Below the pieces are notes generated by a model. The model searched no databases. It was not told the origin of the DNA and worked only from the letters and a program-made list of their open reading frames with translations. Positions 35,401 to 48,320 of a stretch of 64,000 nucleotides of DNA are shown in pieces. Origin of the DNA: Garcia nutans (Eukaryota; Streptophyta; Magnoliopsida; Malpighiales; Euphorbiaceae); contig CANTUV010000024.1 in assembly GCA_947685225.1 (NCBI GenBank), positions 54,216,001 to 54,280,000 of the forward strand, given 5' to 3'. Made by a program: the position numbers and the translations under genes. Within the stretch, counting starts at the first letter, position 1, and every line of letters starts with the position of its first letter.

Positions 35401-38400
35401 TTAGAAAAATACATAAAATTGCAACTTTTAAAGACATAGCGTTACAACATGCTTGAAAATAATTATTGGTTACCACTTGGAAGAATATAATAATTATGCT
35501 TTTGATCACTGCAGGTGTATTTCTATGAATTCTTACTTTATATATAACATGCTTCAGGTGAGTTTTGGGGCTCCCCTTTTTGGATATTGTTTCTTCTATG
35601 CTTTTCTCTGTTTTTTTGTTGCTTCTGTTCTAATTATTACTTCTATAACAAGTTATATTTTAGAACAATGCAATTGGTAAATGCTTTTTAGGTTTTTGAA
35701 CCTCCCTTGGATATGAGCCAAGACATGGATAATTGTGAAGACTCACACCTTGAACATGCCTCCAATGATCACCTCTTCTCTGGTGAGGAGAATTGCTGTT
35801 CCAGTCAGTCTGCCTCGGCTACTGGAAGAATGTTTTGTTCCAAACCTAGTGGAGCCTGTTGTGCACAAGAGAGCAGCACAATATGCAGGTCATCAGATAG
35901 GGTGATTTCCAGTGAGGTCTCTGAGATAGTGATGTTTTGAAATGACTATCAAAATGGCAATTTTCTGGTTGATTCCATTTATGTCCTTTTCATTTAGAAG
36001 TTTGACTTCTGTAGATAACAACAGGAGGTGCAAATTGAAGGCTGCCGTGAGCCTGCTACAGAGAGCGATCCAGAGAGCTTGCAAAATAAGAAAGTGACGG
36101 TTGAACGTGTCGAAAATGATTGCACTGATTCCAATGGAAATGTAATGTTGTTTAGCTTGATGCATCTTATTATTTTGTTGAAAACGAATTTTTAAGAATT
36201 ACAGGTCGAAGTTTAGTGAAAGATTAATAAATTTTGCAATTGATTCATTAAACACTCCATGCTAACAGGGGTGATAATTGAGTAATTACTGATTAGATGC
36301 TAAATCTCTCTTAGTCATCTATCTTGATAAATGCATAAACCATAAAATCATTGATTCTCATTACCTGTTCAGGGAGGGCAGGAAAATGAAATAGGTAATT
36401 GCTAAGGTTGAAGTTAAAGATAGTCTAGGTATTTTAGGCATGAATGGATCAGAAATCATGAATATCACTTGTCTGTCGAAAATCTGATATGCAGCATTAT
36501 GTATCATGATTATTAATAACTCATCTGTATTGTATGCCCCTGTTACCTTATTTGAAACTAGAAGCTCTACCCAGTTGCATTTTTCCATGGATGTGCTACC
36601 TTTGCTTCATGTTTTATTTAAACACAATATGCATGAATCAATTCCTAAATCATTTATGTAATGTTTTCCCTTTTTTAATTATAAAGGGGAAATTGATGTT
36701 GAAACAATTAATGGTGGGTGGGTCAGTGTCTGGAATGGCTAAAGAGTTGTCTCTTTCAATTAAATGTGACAGCTTCTCAATCAAGATTTGAACTTTATTG
36801 GTAAAGAGTTGCAAATGCTAAATGCTTCTGATTTTATTTTTCTGGGTTGTTTGACACTTGGTAGTTTTTCAATGCGTGAAATATATGGACTTCACTCATT
36901 CTCAATTTTTTTATAGGAATCAAGCATGAAATTTATGTTGTAGCATCTGACACATGATGCACTGAAAATTATTCTCTCATTTCATCACGAACATTCAGGT
37001 TGCCTTGTCACATCATGGTTGGCTGGATCCATCTCTTCGAATGAAGGTTCCCTTGGTTGATGTTGATAAGGTATGTTGTTACTCTTGTCACTGAAACTAA
37101 TTTTACAAGCCTTTAACTTTATATTTGTTCTCTTTTGCAATTTTTAACAAATCATTGGTAACTTTCTTTTTCCAGTGTTATTTTTACAAGTTGCATGTGA
37201 TTTTACAGCTGCCCAATTTCTATCTTATTTTATGAGATTTTACAAGTCGCATGTGATTTGAATAAACATTGAAACGAAAAAACAATTGGGGAGAATTAAT
37301 TTTGATTTTTGTCTAATGAACATGTTTAGCAAATGTTGACTGATGAAGATGTTTAGCAAATGATACTAATGCTTTGCTATGATTTAGGTATCAGTTATGT
37401 GGGAGTTTTAAGATAAGAAATACTCATAAAGTTGGAATTTTTGTTCATAGATCATATCAAGAGTTCACAACATATAAATTCATTTGCAATTCATTTGTAT
37501 TTCGATTGTGTGTTGGGATGAAGGAATTTATTAGGGGGTAGATTTCTATGATTCAGATAGTATGACTGCTTTGAACTGATGAAATTATGTAGTTTTGGAG
37601 TCAGCCATTGACATAAATTGTTCTGGATTGATTTGGAAGAGACGGAAGATGTAGAGGATTTCACAGCTGATCCAGAAATTTCCAGATTTCAAGCTTGCGG
37701 ACAAGCTTCCATTGGGGGCGGGAAGTAATGTTACCAAACCCCTGCAAGTATATTTCCGTTATACCCATGGTCCTAAGTCCAAGTCACCAGTAATTGAGTT
37801 GCTGAATTAGTCAGCAGTAGTTGTTCTCTTTCTGTTTTGATTCTGTTTCAACATTCCTGCATTGTAGGAGGGTATTCCTCCATTTTCCTATTTTCTTGTT
37901 GTTAGTGGGAGGTTATTCCTCCATATAGAAGTAGTGCTCCTTGTATGTAGGGAGTAGTTATTTCTGCACTTGTATGTATTCAGCAAATCTGATGGAATAA
38001 AGGAGACTTTTAAAACCCAATTTAAGTCTTCTTGACTGAGGTTTTAGGCTCCCTTTAACGAGTCTGGCTTTTCTTGTCTTCCACCATAGGTCGCTCAAGG
38101 AAACACCCTAACCCAAACACCCAAACACCAACCCCTCCTACTACCCTTCGACCTATAACTAGATCCGTTAGCCGGGACCATAACATACAACCCAACCTCA
38201 ACCTTTTTATGAATAAGCATCTCAAGAGGAGAAAAACTTGTTTATCCGCTGTCCTTTACTTGTATTGTTAATTAGATAAAGGACCATGTAAGCATATTTA
38301 GAAGTGCAAGTCAAAATATTAAAAAAAAAATATATCATCTTGGAGTTGCAAGCTTTAGGACCCAAGATCTTCCCATTTATATTCCTACGTGATTGATACT

Positions 38401-41400
38401 CCTGTTCAAAAATTAGAAATTGCTCTATCCATATTCTGTGGCACTAAGATAGAACTTGTGTTCCTTCTAGTAATTTACTCTTAGTATGGTTCAGTAATAG
38501 CAATAATTATTCTCAAACAATGTGATTAGTGTAAGTATACTGAAATCACTTATTTTGAAACACAATATTTTCCTTTTACTTTTCAAATGAACTTAATTTT
38601 AAAAGGAAAGCACCTTTGACAGGTCCGATGTATAATAAGGAATATAGTAAGAGACTGGGCAGAAGAGGTAATTATGTTTCATTGCTTTCAGCTGTCTTGA
38701 TTTATTGTTTATGATATCTAAGGTTCAGCTGACATTTATGTGTGCCCATTGTTATGAATCTTGATACAGGGACAAAAAGAACGTGATCAGTGCTACAAAC
38801 CTATCCTTGATGAGCTTGATTCTTTATTTCCTAATCGCAGTAAGGAGAGGTACGTGCTTCCTGTTTTAAGATAGTATATTCTTTTCATAACTGCTAGTAA
38901 CATTAAAATTCTTTTTATTTTCTCATGGAAATTGTAATTTTATCTATTATGTACTATAACCATAAACTCTATTCAACAGTCCTATGTGTTTAGTCCCTGG
39001 TGCTGGTCTTGGGCGGCTGGCTTTGGAGATTTCGTGTTTGGGTATGTATTAGATGCTAAGTTGTCACAATTCTAACTGTATTTTGCACTTAACTTTTTCT
39101 TATATCATGCAACAGGTTTTGTAAGCCAGGGAAATGAATTTTCATACTATATGATGATATGCTCAAGCTTTATTCTTAATCAGTAAGAACATTTGTGCAA
39201 TTATTCTGTAATCGTACTTGGTTAAGCTTCTTTTTTTTTTTTTTTTATAGCAATAGCTGAGTTAATCTGTGAAATAGTTCACATTTCATCTATAATGGGT
39301 GGGCAATGTTATCAGCACTCAGACTGCTGGAGAGTGGACTATATATCCATGGATTCATAGCAACTGCAATTCACTTTCAGACAGTGACCAACTTCGTCCT
39401 GTTTCAATGCCTGATATTCATCCAGCAAGGTATTCATACTGTTTTCGTGCTTGTTTCTTTATGAGTGAAAGTTTTGCAGATTGTGTAGTTTCATTAGTCT
39501 TTGCTTCAATTTAGAGTACTCAATGGTGGACCAAGTTACTTGAAAATGGGTCACATTTGCCTTGGTCAGAAAATCTTTGTAACTTTTGAAAGATGGCTAG
39601 CCCGAAACTCCAAATGCCCGACTCCTATTCTTAATTCTTATGAATTTTGCCCCGTGGTTCAGTTTCTATTTATTGGTACCCGTTGGAAGTAGAAGTATTA
39701 CTGGCAGGAGAAGATTGGGTTTTGTGAAAACTCAGGAATTATTGAAGTATGTGATAGAAAGTATCCTTGAAATATTGTTCAGATTTTCTCATTGACCTTC
39801 TCACTGGATTTTGAAGCAGAAAGAGGTCACAAAATTTATGGAATTATTCTACCTCTCGAGCCTAATTCATCTAGAATCAAGCCAAATTCGAGTATTTTAC
39901 AAATCAAATCCAAGTAATTTGACTTATTTACATCCCTGGTCTTATCTTAAAACATGAACATAATCATTGATGTCTTTTGTTAATCATTCTGCTAGTCAAG
40001 AAGCTTTCTTCAGTGTCTGTTATTCTCTCATTTATGGTAACATGATAGTATTTACCCTCATGTAAATTTTTCTTACAAATTTTCACCCTTGGAACTTTTA
40101 TTAGGTGAATACATATGTAGGACCCAGAAAAGAATAGACATTATTGAAATTTGTTACTTTTTGTATAATATAATTGATACCCAAGCACTTTTTATGCTTG
40201 CTTTCCTAATTTAAAAATGATGAGAGTGTTTAGCTGACTGAAAGATATTTTACTGATGTTACTATATTTAGAGATGCTATGTGTGCATTATTATCTATAA
40301 AATTAATGTTGAATTTTCTTGCACACAGTGCAGGGATCACTGAAGGTTTTTCCATGTGCGGTGGTGACTTTGTTGAAGTATACAGTGATCCAAGTCAAGT
40401 AGGTAGGAAAATAAAATGATTACATTTTAATTTTATTTCTTAATTACCAAAACCTGAGGCAGTTGGAGATAATTTGATTAATTTTATCATTTAGATGACC
40501 CTTGAAAGCATGGATGTTCTAAAAATGCTATTTGAGTTATGGAGTTGAGGCGAACAAGTTTTGAATTTTGTGGTGCTTAATCATTGCAGTAAAATTTAAT
40601 GAATGTCTTTTTTGGAAGAATGATATATTGTTTGAAATATGACATTTTATCCTATAGATTAATTGCTTATTACTTTATTACTTTAGGTTTATGCTGTCAT
40701 GATTTTGGAAATATTATATGTTTTAAGGGAGTTTTACCTCTTAGCATGAATGCTGCCAAGGAAAAGAAATTCAGCAGCTGTTCTTATTATTGTTCATTTC
40801 AATTTTGGCTTTCTTTATGAGGTCCATGTTTGATGTTCAAGTAAAGCAAGCCTGTGTTTTTTAGTTGGATCTAGAGTTTTCTTTTAGTTAGGATTGTTTT
40901 TGTTCTCTAATTCCTAATTAGTAAAGGGATTTTATAATTGTGGTTTTGAATAAGATGACCTTTTTCATTTTTTTTTTTCATATTGAAAAAGTAATAAGAA
41001 TGAGGAGTGTTGTAAGAATATGATGCACTTCTAATCATTTTGTGCCTTATTTCAGTGATCTAGATTTCTTATTGGGTACAGTTCTTTGGTTGAGGAATGC
41101 TACTTGAAGAAAAATGAAATTCTTAAAAGAGTTTGAAATGGTCCTGCTTAAATAGCAGTGTTAGTATCATAACAGGGTAATGTTATAAGGCCTGACAAGG
41201 TGATGCCACCATGGACTTCTTTTAAAAATTAGCAAAATAACTCGAAGCAATGTTGAAACTAGAAATTGACTAAGTACAGAACATATTGATACCATTAACA
41301 CCCCCAAAAGACTATTATTCTAAGCAAATGCATGACCTGAAATAGTTACTTAGATGAGAGATTTTTGGAGTTTGTATAATAAACATTTTTTACTTATACA

Positions 41401-43576
41401 GAATTAAGTTATCCAGATTATCAGACACATATACCTTGCAATAGTTATAATTGAAATTGTCACGTGATTAAATTATCTAAGATTATTAGAAACACTTAAA
41501 ATTAAAATCATAGAGTAAAGCTAAAAAATAATATAATTTAATTGCATAAATTCTATGGTTTTGATATGTATGGGTTGGTTGCTTTATTCTATCTAAAGAC
41601 AAGGTTACATGAAAAATAAGGGACCTGAATATAAACTTGGCAAGTACAACGTTTCTTTATATATAATGGTTGTTACACCTTTTCTTGGAGTGTACCGCCT
41701 GTGTACACCCTTTTTGGATGATTTGCCTATGATTCCAAAATTTGTCATATGAAGAATTTCATATGAACAGCTTGAAATCTATTGTGCAATGGCTGCATGT
41801 ATTGTAGTACAAGTAGTATGAAGGTGCTGTGTTGCATGCAGGAGTTTGGGATGCAGTTGTGACTTGTTTTTTTATTGACACGGCACACAACATTATAGAA
41901 TACATAGAGATCATATCAAGGATTCTGAAAGATGGTGGAGTAAGTTCTTCTCTGAATCTCTTTGTATGCAAACTCTTTTTCTTTGCTCATGAATTAACTC
42001 AATCAATTTGACTGAATGACAGGTTTGGATAAATTTGGGACCATTGCTATATCATTTTGCAGATATGTATGGCCAAGATGTAAGCTTTATTTCTTTGATG
42101 TGCTTTCTTGTCCTCAAGATACAGCAATGGCTGATATGATATACTTGGTGCTCCCTTTGTTTTATCTTGTTATGTTTTCACCATTTAGGAAATGTCCATT
42201 GAATTGAGTTTGGAAGATGTAAAGAGAGTTGCCATACATTATGGGTTTCAGTTGGAGGTGAGCTAGTTTCCAAATAGTTCTTGTCATATTTGCATGCATG
42301 CTTGACATGCCAACCTATAAGAACTTACTGGAAATTAACTTATTTATGGACTGCAGAAGGAAAGCAGAATTGAGACAACTTACACTACAAACCCTCGATC
42401 AATGATGCAAGTAAGCCTCTCATAACTATAGCACAGTAGATTCTCCATTTATATTTTCTCAAACTTTGTGAATATAACGGAGATGGACATTCTGAATCCC
42501 ACTGACTTCTTAACAATGTCATCTGCATGTTGTATTTTTGTGTTAGTGTACAATTTCGGTTGATTTAAGTAGGGTTAAGAACTATTCAATTAGAGACTAA
42601 AAAATGTTTGGTGTACTATGGCTGCAGCGCTGTAGTGAGAGAAAAAGCTTTGATGTATTTCTTGGCAATAAATTATAATTGCAGAAATTAAATGAAAATA
42701 GAGTAAATTATAAAAAATTAATTAACCTATATGAAATGTGAATGAACTAACACAGAATATGGAAATTGTAAATGTGGAAAGTAAATTAACTAAAATATGA
42801 TCGAACATTTTGCATGTATTATTTTTTTTTAGCTTAGGATTAAGGCTTTGTTGTTGTTGTATGAACAAACATTTTGCATGTCAAATGCACTTGTATATTG
42901 AGTCACTGCTGCACCATAGAGTTACTCTCTACACATATCAACATTCTTAAATATTTTGTTTGCAGCTTTTTTTTATGTGATGCAAACAAGTTCTGATGCA
43001 GCCTGTACCTTCTTTGTGCACTTCATCTTAAGTGCTTCATCAAAGCTACTGTATCTAACTATATTAGTCTGGGTTAGTCCAATCCAGAGTTTTAAATAAC
43101 GGTTTCAGGATCTGAAACTCCAACAAATCTGATTGAATCTTACTGTATAGGACTGAATCGGTTGCCAGTAAATAATTTTTCCAGATTTTGTAAAGTGATT
43201 CAAATAAATATTTACTACTACATTCAAATATCATTATAATGTTGTCTAATAGAGCATGTGATAAATGATAAAAAAAATTATTATAAAATTTGTTTAAAAA
43301 ATATAAGATTTCCAATCCTACGAAGCAACATCATATTTGCAGGTTAGAATTTCATGTATAAGGTATCAGTCGATATTTAAAACCATGGTCCAATCAAAGA
43401 CCACAAAAACTCATGTCTTCTGACCAAATTTGATTTTGCTAGTTCCAGCTATTAAACCTTCAGCTTTTGCTTGGGGAATTTTTAATTTTGATTCCTTTTT
43501 GCAGAACCGATACTTCACTGCATTTTGGACAATGAGAAAGATGACCATGGCAACAGAGAAGCATTCCGCACCATAG
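26471..43576 (+). CDS. N2227-family (carnosine N-methyltransferase-like) SAM-dependent methyltransferase, 18 exons
   Basis: Exons: 26471-26658, 27224-27296, 33323-33366, 35515-35557, 35692-35901, 36025-36141, 36999-37070, 38623-38667, 38770-38849, 38980-39041, 39116-39182, 39316-39429, 40329-40402, 41842-41939, 42023-42079, 42189-42257, 42357-42410, 43505-43576. All introns are GT-AG and the frame stays open for about 512 residues. Landmarks: an acidic, basic-rich N-terminal helix; LRRCISMNSYFIYNMLQ; a variable acidic Cys/Ser-rich insert (exons 5-6, about residues 117-225); HHGWLDPSLRMKVPLVDVDK; a SAM-binding loop LVPGAGLGRLALEI (about 295-308); NEFSYYMM; GEWTIYPWIHSN; GFSMCGGDF; CFFIDTAHNIIEYI; and LKDGGVWINLGPLLYHFAD. 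Animal members methylate carnosine and histidine residues; the plant substrate is unknown to me. The exon 5 end could instead be 35916, which keeps the frame and adds five residues. I see no disabling change, so the gene is probably functional. Confidence 0.93.
28995..32090 (+). mobile_element. RTE-type LINE relic in intron 2
   Basis: An endonuclease domain starts near 29245 (KIGTWNVESLT, then NAYAPRVGLNEEC near 29550 and GDLNRHVNKDK near 29660). It is followed by a reverse transcriptase (MKIGKACGSDRIPIGIWKC near 30640; NQFGFMP near 30930). The RT catalytic FADD equivalent reads FTGD at about 31306-31317, and stops and frameshifts are scattered throughout. The 3' end (32040-32090, TCATATAGCCAATCTCAATT... 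then TAAGGTTTAGTTGAGTT) matches the characteristic tail of plant RTE elements. It lies in the sense orientation of the host gene and supplies about half of the 6-kb intron. It is dead. Confidence 0.85.
32281..32312. repeat. ATT microsatellite
   Basis: A short run of TTA/ATT trinucleotides inside intron 2. Confidence 0.7.
34675..35273. mobile_element. Candidate PIF/Harbinger-like MITE in intron 3
   Basis: The ends 34678-34693 (TACCATGTTTGGGATG) and 35256-35270 are imperfect inverted repeats; the right end reads TGCTATGTTAGGATG on the other strand. TTA flanks both sides (34675-34677 and 35271-35273). The 593-bp body is non-coding, purine-rich at the left and pyrimidine-rich at the right, so it could fold back. 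A 3-bp TTA duplication is the signature of PIF/Harbinger elements. Confidence 0.5.
37630..38240 (+). mobile_element. Ty3/gypsy relic in intron 7: pol end, LTR, possible gag start
   Basis: The frame at about 37655-37800 reads QKFPDFKLADKLPLGAG followed by SNVTKPLQVYF, which resembles the C terminus of a chromovirus pol just before a GGGGGCGGG tract. LTR-like DNA follows to about 38065. A reading frame at 38089-38210 (GRSRKHPNPNTQTPTPPTT...) resembles the start of a gag gene. The order pol end, LTR, gag start is the reverse of a normal element. Identification is tentative. Confidence 0.4.
42832..42861 (+). mobile_element. 3'-end fragment of an RTE LINE in intron 17
   Basis: AGCTTAGGATTAAGGCTTTG followed by TTGTTGTTG matches the terminal motif of plant RTE LINEs. 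The fragment is only about 30 bp, a heavily 5'-truncated insertion. Confidence 0.4.
43089..43382. mobile_element. Candidate MITE in intron 17
   Basis: GTTTTAAATAACGGTTTC at the left end pairs with the reverse complement of the right end (GTTTTAAATATCGACTG). The roughly 294-bp body is AT-rich and non-coding. I see no clear target duplication. Confidence 0.35.
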
Positions 43577-45002
43577 TTCATTTTTTTTTCTCGTATTGTT
43601 ATTCCTTCTCAAATTAAGTAGATGCGTATGGTCATTAAGTTTTAGTTTTGAGTAATCCATATATATACGGGTGAATGCGCATGCTAATTTGCATACCAAA
43701 TTAGCGCCAGGTGCAGATTCCTTTGTTTCTTAGTCAAGTTTATACTAATTTGCTCTTGCATCGAGTTCTTAAGATTTGCATTGTTTGAGTTTATGAACAT
43801 TGTTTTTCCATAGAATAATGGAGTTGCAATTGAAACTGTATGAGCCTAGCAAAGTGAGAACTAATTATACTAATTTCTCTTAAAAGTCTTTAATGAAATG
43901 CTTAAAATTATATTCCAGTATATAAATTTGAGCAAATTACATGGTTTATCTTTATTTTATTTTTATTTTTTATTTTTACCCTTGTTTTTTTTTTTTTTCA
44001 CTTTCTCCTTTTTTTTCAAATATATTTTTGCTCGATTATTTTTTTTTTCATTGATCATTATCTTTTCCATCAAGGTGATTGTACATGTTTATATTCATCA
44101 ATTTTTATTAGCACATTTTTCTTCAATTCTTGTAGAGGTTATAAAACCTTCGAACTTCTATTTATTCGTGGCATCAATGGGAAACTTCCATCAAGATTCA
44201 TCAATTTTCATATATTTTTTCTTTCATTTGTACATCTTAATGATACATTTTAACTCTTTCAATATGCAAAGGGATTTATTGTATTCTTGCTCTTGCAAGC
44301 AATGGTTCAAATTGCTACTACTATTAATGTAATTGTTAGTACTTTCTACTGTATAAGAATCCTCATTTAAGGAGATGTTTTTAGTGTATTAGATTGATTT
44401 TTTTTTTTGTTAATTTTATGTTTGATTTTATTTTTCTTCAATTGTAATGTATTCTTCGATTATAATGTATTTTATACGTTGGATAAAATGCTTTAAAATG
44501 TTATGAAATTAAGAAAAAAAAAATAAACTCATTAAAGTTTAAGAAATGAGAGTAAGAACTCAAAAAAATTGACAGAAGAAGGATTGATGTATTTTTTCAA
44601 TTTTTATTGTTATATTAACAATTCTTAATGCAGTGCATGCATATATTCTTTCCCCTTATGTTAAAGACTAATGCAAAGATGATGCATGTCAATCTTGGAA
44701 ACTAGATTTTTAAATGTTGCGCCATCTTGGGAACTAGATTTTTAGATGTTGTAGGTAAAATTTTTGTTAATAAATCCTTTGGATTCTTACTCAAGCGAAT
44801 TTAATGAATATGAAAAGAATTTAGGGTGAGACGTTTGGTTCTGTTATCTTTGATGTAATATCATTTGATTTGAGCAAAAATACTTCGTACAAAATTATTA
44901 GATTTCTTTTAGTTGATGATAGGTTACTTATTTTATAAATATGTTAAACTAATAATATTAAACATACATATTTGTAATTTGCTTAATGAATTGTAATAAT
45001 TT
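43577..45002. other. 3' UTR and downstream intergenic DNA
   Basis: The 3' UTR of the methyltransferase begins at 43577; I cannot fix its poly(A) site. The rest is AT-rich with long T runs. A 144-codon open frame at 43898-44332 is a Phe-rich artefact of T tracts. Confidence 0.5.
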
Positions 45003-45475
45003 TTACATGATTTGAAGATACGACGATAATAGTTTGTTTTGGTGAGCGCCAAGATAATATATAAACATCAAGCGTATATAAACAAATATCCTTCGTGTGA
45101 TTGTCCTTTGCCCTTTGCATTGATTAGATAAATATCTATCATCTGCAAATTCAATTAATTTAGAATTTAATTGCTTCAAATAAAATAATCTCAAATTAAT
45201 AGTTTCAAAAAGATAACAAAGTATATATTTAATACTATTATAGTGTGTAGAATTATATCTCACTAATAAATTGACTGAAAAAATTATATTTAGTCTTATA
45301 TTGTTAGCTAGATTTATTAATACAATAATTGCATTAAGATATGATACTTCATAACTAAGAATCTTTTCATTATCTTTTTTAGGAAGAAATAAATCTTTCT
45401 TTACATCAAGAGATCGAACAACTATTAGAGAACTCAATGGTTGAGCTTTATCCATATTAAATCATTTTCACACCC
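45003..45475 (-). pseudogene. pol: copia pol fragment: RT C terminus and RNase H
   Basis: The minus-strand reading contains MDKAQPLSSLIVVRSLDV, then LSYEVSYLNAIIVLINLANN and IKYILCYLFETINLRLFY. This is the conserved stretch at the end of Ty1/copia reverse transcriptase leading into RNase H. It is the 3'-most block of a copia element whose upstream blocks lie at 49290-50698 and 53330-54560. It is open for about 150 codons but shows many non-conservative changes. Confidence 0.85.
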
Positions 45476-47329
45476 TTTTTTTTATATATAAATTGATTGA
45501 TGGACAAAAATACCATTTGATAAATGTTTGAATTGCGGGCTATTGACTTAGGTTTAGGTCAATCTTGGCAAACAAAATGAAATATTCTAATTACTTCATT
45601 GAGTGTCTACATGATAAGCAATTAACTTAGAATAAATATAAATTCAAAAAACTTGAAGTTCACTGAGTGTTGAAAACCTTATTTATAGAGGTCGTGAAAA
45701 TCAGAATGCCCTCTTTAAATGGAGTTCGCTCTTGCTAAAATGAGAGCGTCCCCACAAAAATGAGTTCACCTCCGTAAAAATGGTGTCGCCCCCTTAAAAA
45801 TGGATATGACAGCATAATATTGCTCATGCGTATGTCACGATCGTGCCCACGATTTTGCTAAAGCTAGAAGCCCAAAAATATGTAGAAGAGATCGCAGTGA
45901 GTATCACGTTGACTTTCTCGGAGCAAAAATTCCTACTTGGCTGTAAACTCAAAGAGGCACGGTTGTGATGTTCATAAGACCTGAAGTTGAAAACACAAAA
46001 GTCATCGCGATGAAGAATATGACCGCAACACGAAGATCATGACCATGACATTAAGGAGTGTGACTATGAGATTCATATAGCCGTTGGAGGGCTTCAAAGG
46101 ATAATTGAAAAACCAACGAAAAGAAACCACATGTCAAAGTAGCCATTAGAGATATGAAGTTCGAGGCTGCAAACCAAGGCTCCGTAATAGCAACAATCGT
46201 CTGACACAAAAATCCAAGAAGATTTTATAGTTGTTGGAGTTGGACTTTTCTACCCACTTCATCAATGGGCATAATTGCTTTATGAGCTATAAATATAATC
46301 TCAAACATGACTCCAAGTAATAAAGAATGTGCTAAAGGTGTCCAAATTCTTGTAATTCTTAAGCCTTAATCTTTTTCTATTGTCTTTATAAGGTTGACTG
46401 TTAGCTTTAAATACTATTGGAAGGGTTTAGTGTGAGTCTTAAACACTTGGGTTAAGAGTTAGCCTATGGCAAAATCTTTATGTAAATGTTTGAGTGTTAG
46501 CCTTTTGGGAAAAATACTTGCAAAGGGTTTGAAAGTTAGCCTTATAAAACCTCTTGGTTCTGTTTTATGCGAGCCCATAAAATACTAAGTTCGGTGTGAG
46601 CTTTAAACATCAAGTTGGAAGTGAGCTTGTAAATGTAACACCCCTATACCCCGTATACGTACACAGCATGCTATTACGATCGTAATATACGTATACTGAA
46701 TATAGAAGTGTCACGGTTTACTAAACACACAAATCAACCCTTTACAATAATATGAACAAATTTAAAACATTTAAGTTATATTATAAAACACAAAAGATAA
46801 AATGTTTATTCAAAACGCAACGGAAAATATAACAAATATTTACAAATACATATACATCAAGACTCAAGTTTTACAAAACATAAAATATATACATGTTTAG
46901 CAATATGTCTTTGACCTTTAAGCTCCACTATCAACACCTCAAAATCTAGAATCTACTCGGCCTAGAGGAACTCTCCGGTTCTTCCCTGTCACCTGCGCGA
47001 TGAACCACAATCGCGCTAAGCCCACGGCTTAGTGGTACAAACTACAATAATATTATGCTTCAATGCAATGCCAATGTCACACAATCAAGTTTCATAAACA
47101 ATTCAAAAGAATATTATATTTCAACACCTTACATTGTTCAATAACTTATCAAAACATTCCAGAAGTAATACTCACAATTTCCATACACATATTACACATC
47201 ATGTTGTTTCACCATTCATGAATTACATTTAAACAAAGACAAGCATGGGCCCAAAGACACTAATATGCCATTCAACTTTCAGAGTTAAAGTTTTAGTTCA
47301 ATTATCACATTTATCATTATCATTATCCC

Positions 47330-47565
47330 AACTAGGCTTCAAGGATTTAGGTTCAACCAAGCTTCAAGGGGAACAAAGCATGCTAAGTATCAACCCAACT
47401 TGGCTTCAAGAACCAAACCCAACCTAGCTTCAAGGGTTGTAACATCTCAATTAGGCTTCAAGGACTAGACCCAACCAAGCTTCAAGGAGAGTTAAGCATG
47501 CTAAACTTCAACCCAACTTGGCTTCAAGGATCAAGCCCAACCTAACTTCAAGAGAGTGTTACTAT
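47330..47565 (-). repeat. CCTTGAAGC tandem-repeat cassette
   Basis: About ten copies of GCTTCAAGG or similar, with CCAACTTGG and CCAACCAAGC between them. On the minus strand this is the same repeat vocabulary (CCTTGAAGC...GTTGGG) as in the LTR at 57401-59239. Confidence 0.8.
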
Positions 47566-48189
47566 TAGGCATGCCACCAACAACAAAACTCTGAAAATAG
47601 AATAACACATTAGCCACACAACTCATTTATTAATTAATTATCAATTTCATTCCCATTTTCTCATCATCATTTAGGCAAACATGCCTCAATCCTCTCATTT
47701 GCATTATTTTAGCCAACAACAATGGCTTCATATCTCTTTAATAGAGTATACATAATCAATTGCATTGAACATATATTTTGAATTCATCAATAAAGTATTT
47801 ATCATAACAAATTGCATTGCACATACATTTCAAATGCTCATCAATTATTCACATTATACAAATCATAACATTCATCAAATGTTTTAACAATGTAATTAAT
47901 TACTTAACATATGTACAATCAAATATATTAAGTATCATAATCATGTAAATGTATGCAACCATGTAGTTTGTACTTACCTTAAGAATAACTCACACCAATC
48001 TACAACCTTCCTCTTCCAAGAATTCTTCACCACTTAGGTTAGGGTAATTCAACTTCTCACAACCTAATCCAAAAAGGAACATATACACACTTGATACCAA
48101 TATACATGAATTCCAATGCAATTATTCACTTATAAACCTCAAACTAGACTCATAAATCACAAATTACAAATCAACATCCCTCCCTAGGA

Positions 48190-48320
48190 CCCCATGGTCG
48201 TGGCCTCGCAACCCCCACGGGCGTGGGTTAAGAAATGGTTCTGCCTTCCTCGCTCAAAACCCCACGGCCATGGCTTCCAATGGCCACGATCGTGGCAACC
48301 AAGGGCCACGGGTGTGGCAT
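48190..48320 (-). repeat. CCACGGCC / GGCCGTGG-type dyad cluster
   Basis: Several variants such as CCACGGGCGTGG, CCACGGCCATGG and GGCCACGATCGTGGC occur in 130 bp, at the LTR position where other copies carry GACACGGCC arrays. Confidence 0.65.

Noticed and set aside
43898..44332. 144-codon Phe-rich open frame downstream of the gene
   Set aside because: It is generated by T tracts; no family resemblance or conserved motif.
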